DNA from: Bacteroidota bacterium
Lineage (GTDB): Bacteria; Bacteroidota; Bacteroidia; NS11-12g; UBA955
DNA: 64,000 nucleotides
NCBI GenBank assembly: GCA_023957335.1
Contig: JAMLHC010000001.1
Location: 124,001-188,000, forward strand
Direction of reading: 5' to 3'
Of the stretch, positions 1-8,480 are shown piece by piece (the stretch's first letter is position 1; the number at the start of each line of letters is the position of its first letter). The translations under genes and the position numbers were made by a program. The notes below the pieces were generated by a model. It ran no database searches, was not told the DNA's origin, and saw only the letters and a program-made list of their open reading frames with translations.

Positions 1-1
1 C

Positions 2-1372
2 CAAGGAGGATGTAGTCAATCAGGAGGAGGCGACATGGTAGATGACACACCACCCGTTTCCGCTCAGTTTTCTAACACCGGATGTAATGTTACCAATAAG
101 AGTTGCAGTCAAAGCACATACTATGACCAATGGGAAAACTTTATGGATTACTCTCATGGATGCCAATCTATGTTTTCAAACGGTCAAAAAGCACGAGCAT
201 TAGCATTTTTAACCGACAACAAATACGATAGGAAGAATTTATATACAACAGAAAACCTATTGTTTACCGGTCTTATGTCTAACAATAATGAGAAGCCAAT
301 CGCTTATTTTGGAAGTGATGTACAGATAGTTTGTGCTGGAAACCCTGTCAAGTTTTTTGATAATTCATGTCAAGGAAATGTTAATCAAAGAATGTGGGAA
401 TTCCATGGGGGGGATATACAAACTTCTAATCAAATCTCTCCTGTTGTAACGTATGACGAACCCGGTGATTATGCTGTCAAACTTACTACTACCAACAGTT
501 TTGGCTCATCCACTTACGAAGTTCAAAAATATATTAAAGTGCTACCTAAGATTGCCAAACTAACCGGCATTCATGAAAGTTTTGAAGACCCAATTACATT
601 TTCAATTGAAGGTGTATTTCAACCCACAGGTCAAGGATTTGACACATTCCAGAAGGTTGGAGTAGGATATTTTGGATCTCAAGGATTGAGAGCCCCTATT
701 ACAACTGCAAATACAGGCGTCCGTTATGTGATAGAGACTCCTGCCTTAAATATTTCAAACATGTCCGGCATGAACCCTAAAATTTCGTTTATGGTTGGCT
801 ATGGACGAAGAAATTCAACGAATAATGATTATATCAGAATCTATGTTTCTGAAGATTGCGGTAACTCTTGGACACAGAAAATGCAACGAGTTAGCGCACA
901 ATTTTCTTCAAGCAACGGTTTTGTTACAAATTTTACCCCTTCCAACCAAGGTGAGTGGAAAAGAATCGTATATAGCTTATCAGAATATCAAAACCTGACA
1001 AGTTTAATAATCAGAATTGAAGTTGAAAGTGGTGGAGGAAATCCAATTTATATTGACGACATAAATATAAGTCAATATTATACCTCTGTTGAAGGATTTG
1101 ATAATAAGTCACAAGTCAATATTTTCCCCAACCCTAGTAATGATATTTGCAACATAAAATTGAATTCATCATTCCTCAACAAAAACACCTCTATCAAACT
1201 TTTTGATATTTCAGGAAGAGAAATCACAACTTTATTTAATGCTAAAGTGGGGAGTCAAAACCTTGACTTTACCTTCAACCCCAAGCAATATGGTTTGAAG
1301 TACGGCATTTATTTTATTAAAATTGAAACAAGTGAGGGCATTTTAACTAAAAAAATGATATTTGCCGACTGA
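2..1372 (+). CDS. Secreted M43-type metalloprotease, C-terminal part, with T9SS sorting domain (partial)
   Basis: The reading frame is open to the left edge (codons run from base 2), so the gene starts outside the window; the ATG at 35 is internal. The first ~65 residues resemble the end of an M43 (cytophagalysin/pappalysin) catalytic domain: GGGDMVDDTP, then NFMDYSHGCQSMF and GQKARA, which matches the Met-turn region. The zinc-binding HExxH would lie upstream and is not visible. A PKD-like domain follows (about residues 100-180), then a MAM/jelly-roll-like region with FEDPITFSIEG and DYIRIYVSEDCGNSW. The last ~80 residues (NIFPNPSND to KKMIFAD) form a type A T9SS sorting domain. Inferred role: extracellular or surface-attached peptidase exported by T9SS. 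Family call rests on the Met-turn only. Confidence 0.8.
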   Translation, partial: QGGCSQSGGGDMVDDTPPVSAQFSNTGCNVTNKSCSQSTYYDQWENFMDYSHGCQSMFSNGQKARALAFLTDNKYDRKNLYTTENLLFTGLMSNNNEKPIAYFGSDVQIVCAGNPVKFFDNSCQGNVNQRMWEFHGGDIQTSNQISPVVTYDEPGDYAVKLTTTNSFGSSTYEVQKYIKVLPKIAKLTGIHESFEDPITFSIEGVFQPTGQGFDTFQKVGVGYFGSQGLRAPITTANTGVRYVIETPALNISNMSGMNPKISFMVGYGRRNSTNNDYIRIYVSEDCGNSWTQKMQRVSAQFSSSNGFVTNFTPSNQGEWKRIVYSLSEYQNLTSLIIRIEVESGGGNPIYIDDINISQYYTSVEGFDNKSQVNIFPNPSNDICNIKLNSSFLNKNTSIKLFDISGREITTLFNAKVGSQNLDFTFNPKQYGLKYGIYFIKIETSEGILTKKMIFAD

Positions 1373-1410
1373 TTTTTTAAGTCGTCAGATTTAGTTTTAG
1401 TTAATCATCT

Positions 1411-3915
1411 ATGTCAAAAAAAAACCTAGTAATTGTTGAGTCTCCTGCAAAAGCAAAGACGATAGAAAAATACCTTGGTAGCGAATACCTTGTTAAGTCG
1501 AGCTACGGACATATCCGCGATTTGGACAAAGGCGATGGAGCAATTGACCTCAAAAACAATTATCAACCTAAATACATCATCCCTGCGGACAAGCTTAAAT
1601 TAGTCAATGAATTAAAAAAACTAAGCAAAGACGCGGAAACAATCTGGCTTGCATCTGATGATGATCGTGAAGGAGAAGCAATCTCATGGCATTTAGCTGA
1701 AGTGTTGGGATTGAAACCCAATAATACCAAAAGAATTGTCTTTAATGAAATTACCAAACCCGCTATTGAACGTGCCATTCAAAACCCACGAAATATTGAT
1801 ACGAATCTTGTAAATGCTCAACAAGCACGCAGGGTTTTAGATAGATTAGTCGGATATGAACTTTCGCCTCTACTTTGGAAAAAAGTAAAACCTTCTTTAT
1901 CAGCCGGACGTGTGCAATCGGTGGCTGTGCGCTTGGTTGTTGAGAAGGAAAGAGAAATACGAGATGTTAAGATAATCTCTGACTATAGAATTGCCGCTAT
2001 CTTTTCAGACGGACAAACATTCTTCAAAGCCATTCTTAACAAACGTTTTGCAACAGAAGCTGATGCAATCGCTTTTTTAGAAACCTCTAAAAGTTCCGAA
2101 TTCAATGTAAAAAGTGTAGAGACTAAACCAATTCAAAGAAACCCTTCCCCACCTTTTACTACAAGCACATTGCAACAAGAAGCATCTCGCAAACTTGGAG
2201 CGCCTGTGGGTACCACCATGCAACTCGCTCAAAAATTGTATGAAGAAGGTCATATCACCTATATGAGGACTGACTCTCTGAACTTGTCCGACATGGCTAT
2301 TGGTGCTGCAAAAAACACTATCAACAATGAATTTGGTGCTGAATATTCCCAAATCAGAAAATACACAACCAAAACTGCCGGAGCACAAGAAGCACATGAA
2401 GCTATCAGACCAACCAACTTTAATGTGCAACAAGCTGGCGAAACTGAGCGAGAGAGAAAACTCTACAACTTGATATGGAAACGCGCTATTGCCTCTCAAA
2501 TGGCGAGCGCAAAGCTTGAAAAAACCATAATTGAGATAGAAAGTAATAACCACAAATACTTATTCATTGCAGAGGGAGAAGTAATCAAGTTTGATGGATT
2601 TCTTAGAGTTTACATGGAGTCAAATGATGATGACGAAACAGAAGAAACAGCAGGAATCCTGCCTGCTTTACAAAAAGATGATGCAGTTGTAGCACAAGAA
2701 ATATCTGCAGAAGAAAAATACTCCCGACCTCCTGCAAGATATACCGAAGCAAGTTTGGTAAAAAAACTGGAAGAATTAGGTATTGGCAGACCTTCTACAT
2801 ACGCCCCAACCATTTCTACTATCCAAAAAAGAGGGTATGTAGAAGTGGGTAAGAAAGAAGGTGCATCAAGAGAACTACACATTCATACACTTAAAAATCA
2901 AATAATTACATCTAAAAAACAGACTGAAAAAACCGGTTCTGATAAAGGCAAACTAATCCCCACTGACATAGGAATACTGGTAACCCATTTCCTTGCTGAG
3001 CATTTTACCAACATTATGGACTATGGTTTTACTGCTGCCATTGAGAAAGAGTTTGATGATATTGCTGCTGGTCTGCAAACGTGGAGCAAGATGATAGATC
3101 GATTTTATCACCCTTTCCATAATCTGGTTAAACAAACCGAAAGCACCGCAGAAAGAATCACCGGTGAAAGAGAAATCGGTACCGACCCCAAGAGCGGCAA
3201 GAAGATGATAGCCAAAATGGGTAAATTTGGACCTTATGTTCAAATTGTTGAGCCCGATGAAAATAAAAAATCTCAATTCGCTAGTCTAAGAGCAGGACAA
3301 AGTATTGAAACTATAAGTCTTGAAGATGCATTAGAACTGTTCAAACTACCCAGAACAGTAGGGATGTTTGAGGACTCTGAACTGATAATCAACATAGGTC
3401 GCTTTGGACCTTATGTATTACACAATAAGAAGTTTTATTCACTACCCAAAAATTTCGACCCACTATCTGTGAGTGAAATTGATGCAATCGGGGTAATAGA
3501 AGCAAAACGTGCTGAAGACGTTAACACTGACAAACTACCCTTGCAACTCGGAGAATGGAATGGAGCTACGCTCGAAGTGAACAAAGGCAGATTCGGACCT
3601 TATGTTAAATATCAAGGCAAATACTATTCGCTGCCAAAAGGAACTTCACTTTTTGAACTAACAAAAGACCAAGCAATTGATGCAGTCAAATCCAAATTAG
3701 CCGAAGAAGAAAAGAAAATCATTGCCAAAATAGGGAGCGGAGATGATGAGATTGTAGTTCAAAACGGTAGATACGGACCCTATTTCACTTATAAAGGCAA
3801 CAATTACAAACTGGGAAATATCAAACCGGATGCGCTCACCAAGGAACAAGCAGATGAAATCATAAAATCTACTCCTGTAAAGGCATCTCCCAAAAAGAAA
3901 AAAACAAAGAAGTAA
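1411..3915 (+). CDS. topA: DNA topoisomerase I (type IA)
   Basis: Relaxes negative supercoils by transient single-strand cleavage. The 834-residue product has an N-terminal Toprim domain (LVIVESPAKAKTIEKYL, with E10 and the SDDDREGE acidic cluster near 82-89) and the active-site tyrosine in HITYMRTDS (Y284). SAGRVQSVAVRLV is the conserved DNA-binding segment. Instead of Cys4 zinc ribbons, the C terminus carries four GRFGPYV-type repeats (KFGPYV, RFGPYV, RFGPYV, RYGPYF), the topoisomerase C-terminal repeat, and ends in a Lys-rich tail. ATG 1411 is preceded by an AT-rich stretch with an imperfect -7 box (TAGTTTTA, 1392-1399). The next gene follows with no gap or 6 nt. Confidence 0.97.
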   Translation: MSKKNLVIVESPAKAKTIEKYLGSEYLVKSSYGHIRDLDKGDGAIDLKNNYQPKYIIPADKLKLVNELKKLSKDAETIWLASDDDREGEAISWHLAEVLGLKPNNTKRIVFNEITKPAIERAIQNPRNIDTNLVNAQQARRVLDRLVGYELSPLLWKKVKPSLSAGRVQSVAVRLVVEKEREIRDVKIISDYRIAAIFSDGQTFFKAILNKRFATEADAIAFLETSKSSEFNVKSVETKPIQRNPSPPFTTSTLQQEASRKLGAPVGTTMQLAQKLYEEGHITYMRTDSLNLSDMAIGAAKNTINNEFGAEYSQIRKYTTKTAGAQEAHEAIRPTNFNVQQAGETERERKLYNLIWKRAIASQMASAKLEKTIIEIESNNHKYLFIAEGEVIKFDGFLRVYMESNDDDETEETAGILPALQKDDAVVAQEISAEEKYSRPPARYTEASLVKKLEELGIGRPSTYAPTISTIQKRGYVEVGKKEGASRELHIHTLKNQIITSKKQTEKTGSDKGKLIPTDIGILVTHFLAEHFTNIMDYGFTAAIEKEFDDIAAGLQTWSKMIDRFYHPFHNLVKQTESTAERITGEREIGTDPKSGKKMIAKMGKFGPYVQIVEPDENKKSQFASLRAGQSIETISLEDALELFKLPRTVGMFEDSELIINIGRFGPYVLHNKKFYSLPKNFDPLSVSEIDAIGVIEAKRAEDVNTDKLPLQLGEWNGATLEVNKGRFGPYVKYQGKYYSLPKGTSLFELTKDQAIDAVKSKLAEEEKKIIAKIGSGDDEIVVQNGRYGPYFTYKGNNYKLGNIKPDALTKEQADEIIKSTPVKASPKKKKTKK

Positions 3916-3921
3916 GTGCGG

Positions 3922-4824
3922 ATGGACTACAACGCTCTGATATATTTGATTGATGATCCGGACAAGACCGTACGCGAGGAGGTTACCAATAAAATTCTCC
4001 AGCTTGGTGATGCAATTTTGCCCTCACTCAGACAGAGCTTGGAAAATCTACCTTTTGACAGTCCGGAAGGAATCGAAAGACTCAATCATTTGATTGAAGA
4101 AATTGAATTTGCTCAAATCTCAGAAAAAATCATTGACTGGACACAACAACCCGATGATTTGCTCAAAGGAATGTGGCTCACAAACCTGACAAGTGGTTCT
4201 GATATTGATTATAACGAACTTAACAAAGAAATTGAACGTATCAAACTTGAGGTATGGCTTGATTTGCGAAGCAATCTAACTGCCCTCGAAAAAGTAAATA
4301 TTCTCAATCATGTTTTTTTCAAAAGATTTAATTTCAAAGGCGACAATACAGATTATCATAATCCTGACAACAGTTTTCTGAATAGAGTTTTAAAAAAGAA
4401 AAAGGGAAATCCCATTTCAATAGCTTTTATTTACTCGATTGTTGCGCAGCGACTCTTTATACCCATTTATGGCGTTAATCTGCCACAACACTTTATACTC
4501 GCCTATTTGGACATCCCCGACTTGCCTTCACCTAATGCAGATTCCAAAGGCTGGGTAAAAGATGTACCGGGTGGATTTGATGTACTCTTTTATATTAATC
4601 CTTTCAATGAAGGAGCTGTATTTGGCAAAAAACATATAGAAGTATTTTTGCAACAAATCAAAATTGATAATGTGGCACCGGAACTTTTCTACCCTTGTTC
4701 TAACAAAGATATTATCATCCGTGTATTGAGAAACCTATTCAATGCCTATTCCTTACGTAATCAAGATAAAAAAGCATTACAATATAAAAAACTGCTGGAT
4801 ATGCTGAATTCGCAGGGTATGTAA
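3922..4824 (+). CDS. SirB1/transglutaminase-like family protein
   Basis: A 300-residue protein. The N-terminal ~70 residues look like a short helical (HEAT-like) repeat region. The centre contains the SirB1-type transglutaminase-like core: LEKVNILNHVFF, DNSFLNRVLKKKKGNPISIAF and a GVNLPQHFILAYLD segment. The C-terminal ~50 residues look like a TPR-like helical pair (LFNAYSLRNQDKKALQYKKLL). The family is widespread and its biochemical role is not established. An in-frame GTG at 3916 abuts the topA stop; ATG 3922 is six bases on and chosen here. The tight spacing suggests co-transcription with topA. Confidence 0.85.
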   Translation: MDYNALIYLIDDPDKTVREEVTNKILQLGDAILPSLRQSLENLPFDSPEGIERLNHLIEEIEFAQISEKIIDWTQQPDDLLKGMWLTNLTSGSDIDYNELNKEIERIKLEVWLDLRSNLTALEKVNILNHVFFKRFNFKGDNTDYHNPDNSFLNRVLKKKKGNPISIAFIYSIVAQRLFIPIYGVNLPQHFILAYLDIPDLPSPNADSKGWVKDVPGGFDVLFYINPFNEGAVFGKKHIEVFLQQIKIDNVAPELFYPCSNKDIIIRVLRNLFNAYSLRNQDKKALQYKKLLDMLNSQGM

Positions 4825-4941
4825 ATAATTCTGATTACACTCTTACCTCTATTCAAGATCCCACTTTCTACACTATCCATACTTATTAAACCCAATCCAC
4901 AACACAAGGAAAACTCTTTTGGGTAAGCGGTTCAATTTTCC

Positions 4942-4949
4942 TAATTTTG
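4942..4949 (+). promoter_or_regulatory. Bacteroidota -7 box (TAATTTTG) of the polysaccharide export operon
   Basis: Exact TAnnTTTG match with a TTTTG at 4917-4921, about 20 nt upstream, as -33 element. The first in-frame TTG (4947) lies inside this box and would not be on the transcript, which favours the GTG at 4968 as start. Confidence 0.65.
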
Positions 4950-4967
4950 CAAAAATTTTTAAAAAAA

Positions 4968-5735
4968 GTGCTGTCAGCTTTATCAGACAAAGGTTTCCGA
5001 AATGCAATTTTGAGTCTTGCCGTTAAAACCATCAAACTGAGATACAAGAACTCTCTGTTGGGTGTTTTTTGGAGCATGCTTAATCCATTGATATTCCTTG
5101 TTATTATGCTGATAATTTTCAGAGAAATTGCCTCTATCCCTAATTACGCTTTATATGCCTTGAGTGGACTTGTCTTTTGGAACTTTCTATCCGCTTCAGT
5201 TTTGCAAGTTTTGACTTCGTTTATAGACAATTCTGCTATTCTTAAATCTATCAACTTACACCCTTTGAGTTTCCCACTTTCTGCAGTATTAGCAGCCATT
5301 TTCAACTTATTACTTTCGCTGATTCCATTTTCAATTCTCATGTTCTTTTTAGGATATAGAATTGACATCAGTCTCATTGCCATCATTCCTGTTTTGTTTG
5401 TGAGCGCCCTATTTATCTTGGGATTAGGAATGTTTCTCGGCACAACCAATGTCTATTTCAGAGATGTTCAACTGCTTTGGATTAGCATTATACCTGCTTT
5501 TTTCTACTTCACTCCGATAGCTTATACCATTGATATTATCCCTGTTGAATCTCAGAAATACATCAAGATGAATCCATTCTATTACTTTATGGAATGTTAT
5601 CACGATATTTTTTATTATTCCAGATTTCCCGATTTAAAAAACTTTCTGATTTGCACTATCATGGCATTAATTGTATTTGGGCTGGGGTTATTTTTCTTTA
5701 ACAAATACCGCAAAGGTTTTATTTCCAACATTTAA
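4968..5735 (+). CDS. ABC transporter permease, polysaccharide export (Wzm/ABC-2 type)
   Basis: Integral membrane subunit of an O-antigen/teichoic-acid-type ABC exporter. The N-terminal amphipathic segment (DKGFRNAILSLAVKTIKLRYKNS) and the LLGVFWSMLNPLIFLVIMLIIF helix are typical of ABC-2 polysaccharide permeases. About six hydrophobic segments follow, including FLGTTNVYFRDVQLLW and IAYTIDIIP. GTG 4968 is chosen because the longer TTG start overlaps the promoter box. The partner ATPase begins 3 nt after the stop. Inferred role: moves a lipid-linked glycan built by the downstream glycosyltransferases across the inner membrane. Confidence 0.9.
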   Translation: MLSALSDKGFRNAILSLAVKTIKLRYKNSLLGVFWSMLNPLIFLVIMLIIFREIASIPNYALYALSGLVFWNFLSASVLQVLTSFIDNSAILKSINLHPLSFPLSAVLAAIFNLLLSLIPFSILMFFLGYRIDISLIAIIPVLFVSALFILGLGMFLGTTNVYFRDVQLLWISIIPAFFYFTPIAYTIDIIPVESQKYIKMNPFYYFMECYHDIFYYSRFPDLKNFLICTIMALIVFGLGLFFFNKYRKGFISNI

Positions 5736-5738
5736 CAG

Positions 5739-6476
5739 ATGCCACAAGAACCCATTATAAAATTAGAGAATGTGGATATATGCTTTTATGTAATGGAGAG
5801 CGGGCACGTTTCTTTGAAAGAGTTTATCTTGCACCCTGGCAAATACAAATTACTACAGAAACAATATGTACTTCGAGACATCTCTTTAGAAATATACAAA
5901 GGTGAGAGCATCGGACTTTTAGGAAAAAATGGTTCCGGCAAAAGCACCTTGCTTCGCGCATTATCAGGGATTATTATACCGGAAAAAGGCACATTGACCG
6001 TAAAGGGGAAAGTAGCTCCTCTGCTCGGATTGGGTATTGGTCTTGAGCAGGAAATGTCCGGTTTGGAAAACATCAAACTCAGTTGTGCACTTATGGGCTT
6101 GTCCAAAGCCGAAACAAAAGATTTAATACCACAAATTATTGAATTTTCTGAATTAGGGGATAGCATACATTGGGCTGTTAAAAGATACAGCACCGGAATG
6201 ATGAGCAGACTCTCTTTCAGTATTGCTATAATGAAACAACCTGATATTCTTTTGATAGATGAAGTGCTTGCCGTTGGAGACAAGGGTTTTCAGGAGAAAT
6301 GCCTACACAAGGTCACCGAATTAAAGACTGCAGGCACAACAGTTGTATATGTTTCACATAGCATGAGTGAAATAGAAAACATGTGTTCCAAAGCCGCATT
6401 GATTCATAACGGACACTTGGAAATGTTTGGAGATGTAAAGTCAGTTGGTGAAAAGTATCTTCAATTATTTAATTAA
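5739..6476 (+). CDS. ABC transporter ATP-binding protein, polysaccharide export (Wzt-like)
   Basis: ATPase partner of the preceding permease (245 residues). Walker A is GKNGSGKST (residues 62-70), the signature region is RYSTGMMSRLSFSIA (about 149-163), Walker B is ILLIDEVLAVGD (170-181), and the switch His is in YVSHSMSEIE. The N-terminal extension before Walker A (VMESGHVSLKEFI) is typical of polysaccharide and teichoic acid exporters. It ends directly after the nucleotide-binding domain and so lacks the C-terminal carbohydrate-binding domain of glycan-recognising Wzt proteins, suggesting export not coupled to a terminal cap on the chain. Three bases separate it from the permease. Confidence 0.93.
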   Translation: MPQEPIIKLENVDICFYVMESGHVSLKEFILHPGKYKLLQKQYVLRDISLEIYKGESIGLLGKNGSGKSTLLRALSGIIIPEKGTLTVKGKVAPLLGLGIGLEQEMSGLENIKLSCALMGLSKAETKDLIPQIIEFSELGDSIHWAVKRYSTGMMSRLSFSIAIMKQPDILLIDEVLAVGDKGFQEKCLHKVTELKTAGTTVVYVSHSMSEIENMCSKAALIHNGHLEMFGDVKSVGEKYLQLFN

Positions 6477-6482
6477 TGAATT

Positions 6483-8480
6483 GTGAACAAAGTAAAGGAG
6501 CATAAAGACAAATTAATTACGGAAAAAGGTAAACCTCTACAAGCCTATGACGAGGCCGACTACGAGGCACTGGTTAATACCGTTAGAAATTATGAAGAAA
6601 GAATCAAGAAGATTGAGGACAGTCCATATTGGAAAATGTACTTGTTCTTTACCAAAACAAAGCTCATCCTTACAAGCGAGAGTTATTTGAAAGGGGACAA
6701 ATGGAAGTTTATACAGCGCTTACGTTTTTTATGCTCCAAACATGGTTTGTTTTTGATTGGCAAATTCTTCAAACAACTTTTTACACTTATTTTTGGTAGA
6801 GTAAACTCCTTTATTGGATTTGGAAAAGGATATGAACCCATTAACTACGAAACATTTAAACAAAAGAACTTTCCAAGAGAAAGTGATTTTGAATTGATGC
6901 AAGACAGTATCAAGCGTTTTAATATCAAGCCACACTTTTTCTTATTTGTAATCATCGACCGCATAAGTTTCAAACACCTAAACGCTTTTCTACAATCAAT
7001 AGAACAACAGGTTTATTCAAATTTTGAAGTACATTTTGTTTTGCAAGACCCGAGTGAAATCATGACATACACGCTCGAAAAAATTACTGCTTCAGACTCT
7101 AGATTTAATTTTATAACAGAGGATAAAATCGTTCATTTTGATACTGATATAAAGAATCAATTCATTCTTTACACAAAACCGGATTGCATTCTTTCGTCAC
7201 ACTGTCTTTACCATTTTGCAAACAAGATTAACAATGATCGAGAATCTGATTTTTTCTATTCTGACAATGACTTCTTTGACAAAAACAATTATGAATCAAC
7301 CCAAACCCCCTATTTTAAACCGGACTGGAGTCCTCACACATTACTTTCCAGAAATTATATAGGAGATTTTTTTGTGGTTAGTACCGAACTTTATAAAAGA
7401 ACGAAGTTGCAATCACATTTTAATTTTTATAGCCTTGTTCTCAATCTGACTCAAAACGCCCAACAAATTGCCCATATTCAAAAGATTTTATACCACAAGA
7501 ACAAAAGAAATATTACGAGCGAAGAGATTAAGGAAAACCACCAAGCACTCAACCACTTCTTAGCAGTCTATTATGAGAACAGTTATGCTAAATTATCCGA
7601 AACTGCCTTAGGATGTTTTACTCCGATGTTTAAGCTTAAACACACCCCGCTTGTTAGTATTATTATCCCGGCTAAAAACAAAAGTGCCGTTTTGCAAGAA
7701 TGTATAGATTCCATTTTATCAATCACTACCTATACCAACTACGAAATTATTGTGGTGGACAATGGCAGCACTGAGAAGTCTTTTTTAAGCACATTGGCGC
7801 AATACGAATATAATCATCCTAACAAAATACGCTCAATTCGTTTAGACATCCCTTTCAACTATTCAATCTTAAATAATAAAGCTGCTAAAATTGCCAACGG
7901 AGATTATCTGCTTTTTTTGAATAATGACACTAAAGTATTCTCACCCAACTTGTTGGAAGAAATGCTCAGATTTGCTCAACTTGAAAATGCCGGTGCAGTA
8001 GGTGTGAAACTACTTTATCCCAACAATACAATACAGCATGCAGGTATAATTCTTTCGTTGGATGAAACAGGTGCACACATTTATTCAGGTGCACACAAAG
8101 ACACTTCAGGATATTACAACAATGCAAGCTGTGTTACAAACTACGGAGCGGTTACCGGTGCTTGTATGATGGTATCAAAAGAAAAATTTCAAATGGTGGG
8201 TGGATTTGACGAAAAATTGGCAGTAGATTGCAATGATGTAGATTTATGTTGCAAACTCTATACAATAGGATATTTCAATATCTATATACCACATGTAAGT
8301 ATGTACCACTACGAATGTTTGACTCGAGGAAATCCAATGTTAAGGACTCAAGCACTGATTCATCAAAACAATGAAAAGAATTACCTCTTAAATAAGTGGG
8401 ATAAAATGATAAAGAATGACCCATTTTACAACGACAACCTGACTCGTATTTCCAAAAACTACGAAATTAAAAATGCCTGA
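6483..8480 (+). CDS. Glycosyltransferase with a degenerate and an intact GT2 domain
   Basis: A 665-residue protein. Near residues 35-50, YEERIKKIEDSPYWKMYLF matches the short motif often found at the start of polysaccharide glycosyltransferases. A first GT2-like Rossmann domain (about 155-340) looks degenerate: it keeps SIEQQVYSNFEVHFV but a clear DXD is hard to find. The second GT2 domain (from about 390) is intact: PLVSIIIPAKNKSAVLQ, EIIVVDNGS, LLFLNNDTKV and GGFDEKLAVDCNDVDLC. This resembles the two-domain rhamnosyltransferase-like proteins of O-antigen loci. GTG 6483 is the likely start, 6 nt after the ATPase stop. The next gene overlaps its 3' end by 8 nt. The sugar and acceptor cannot be told. 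Confidence 0.85.
   Translation: MNKVKEHKDKLITEKGKPLQAYDEADYEALVNTVRNYEERIKKIEDSPYWKMYLFFTKTKLILTSESYLKGDKWKFIQRLRFLCSKHGLFLIGKFFKQLFTLIFGRVNSFIGFGKGYEPINYETFKQKNFPRESDFELMQDSIKRFNIKPHFFLFVIIDRISFKHLNAFLQSIEQQVYSNFEVHFVLQDPSEIMTYTLEKITASDSRFNFITEDKIVHFDTDIKNQFILYTKPDCILSSHCLYHFANKINNDRESDFFYSDNDFFDKNNYESTQTPYFKPDWSPHTLLSRNYIGDFFVVSTELYKRTKLQSHFNFYSLVLNLTQNAQQIAHIQKILYHKNKRNITSEEIKENHQALNHFLAVYYENSYAKLSETALGCFTPMFKLKHTPLVSIIIPAKNKSAVLQECIDSILSITTYTNYEIIVVDNGSTEKSFLSTLAQYEYNHPNKIRSIRLDIPFNYSILNNKAAKIANGDYLLFLNNDTKVFSPNLLEEMLRFAQLENAGAVGVKLLYPNNTIQHAGIILSLDETGAHIYSGAHKDTSGYYNNASCVTNYGAVTGACMMVSKEKFQMVGGFDEKLAVDCNDVDLCCKLYTIGYFNIYIPHVSMYHYECLTRGNPMLRTQALIHQNNEKNYLLNKWDKMIKNDPFYNDNLTRISKNYEIKNA

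Noticed and set aside
5739-6476. Interpretation as a drug or lipoprotein exporter ATPase
   Set aside because: The N-terminal extension, the ABC-2 polysaccharide permease partner and the two glycosyltransferases make glycan export the better fit.
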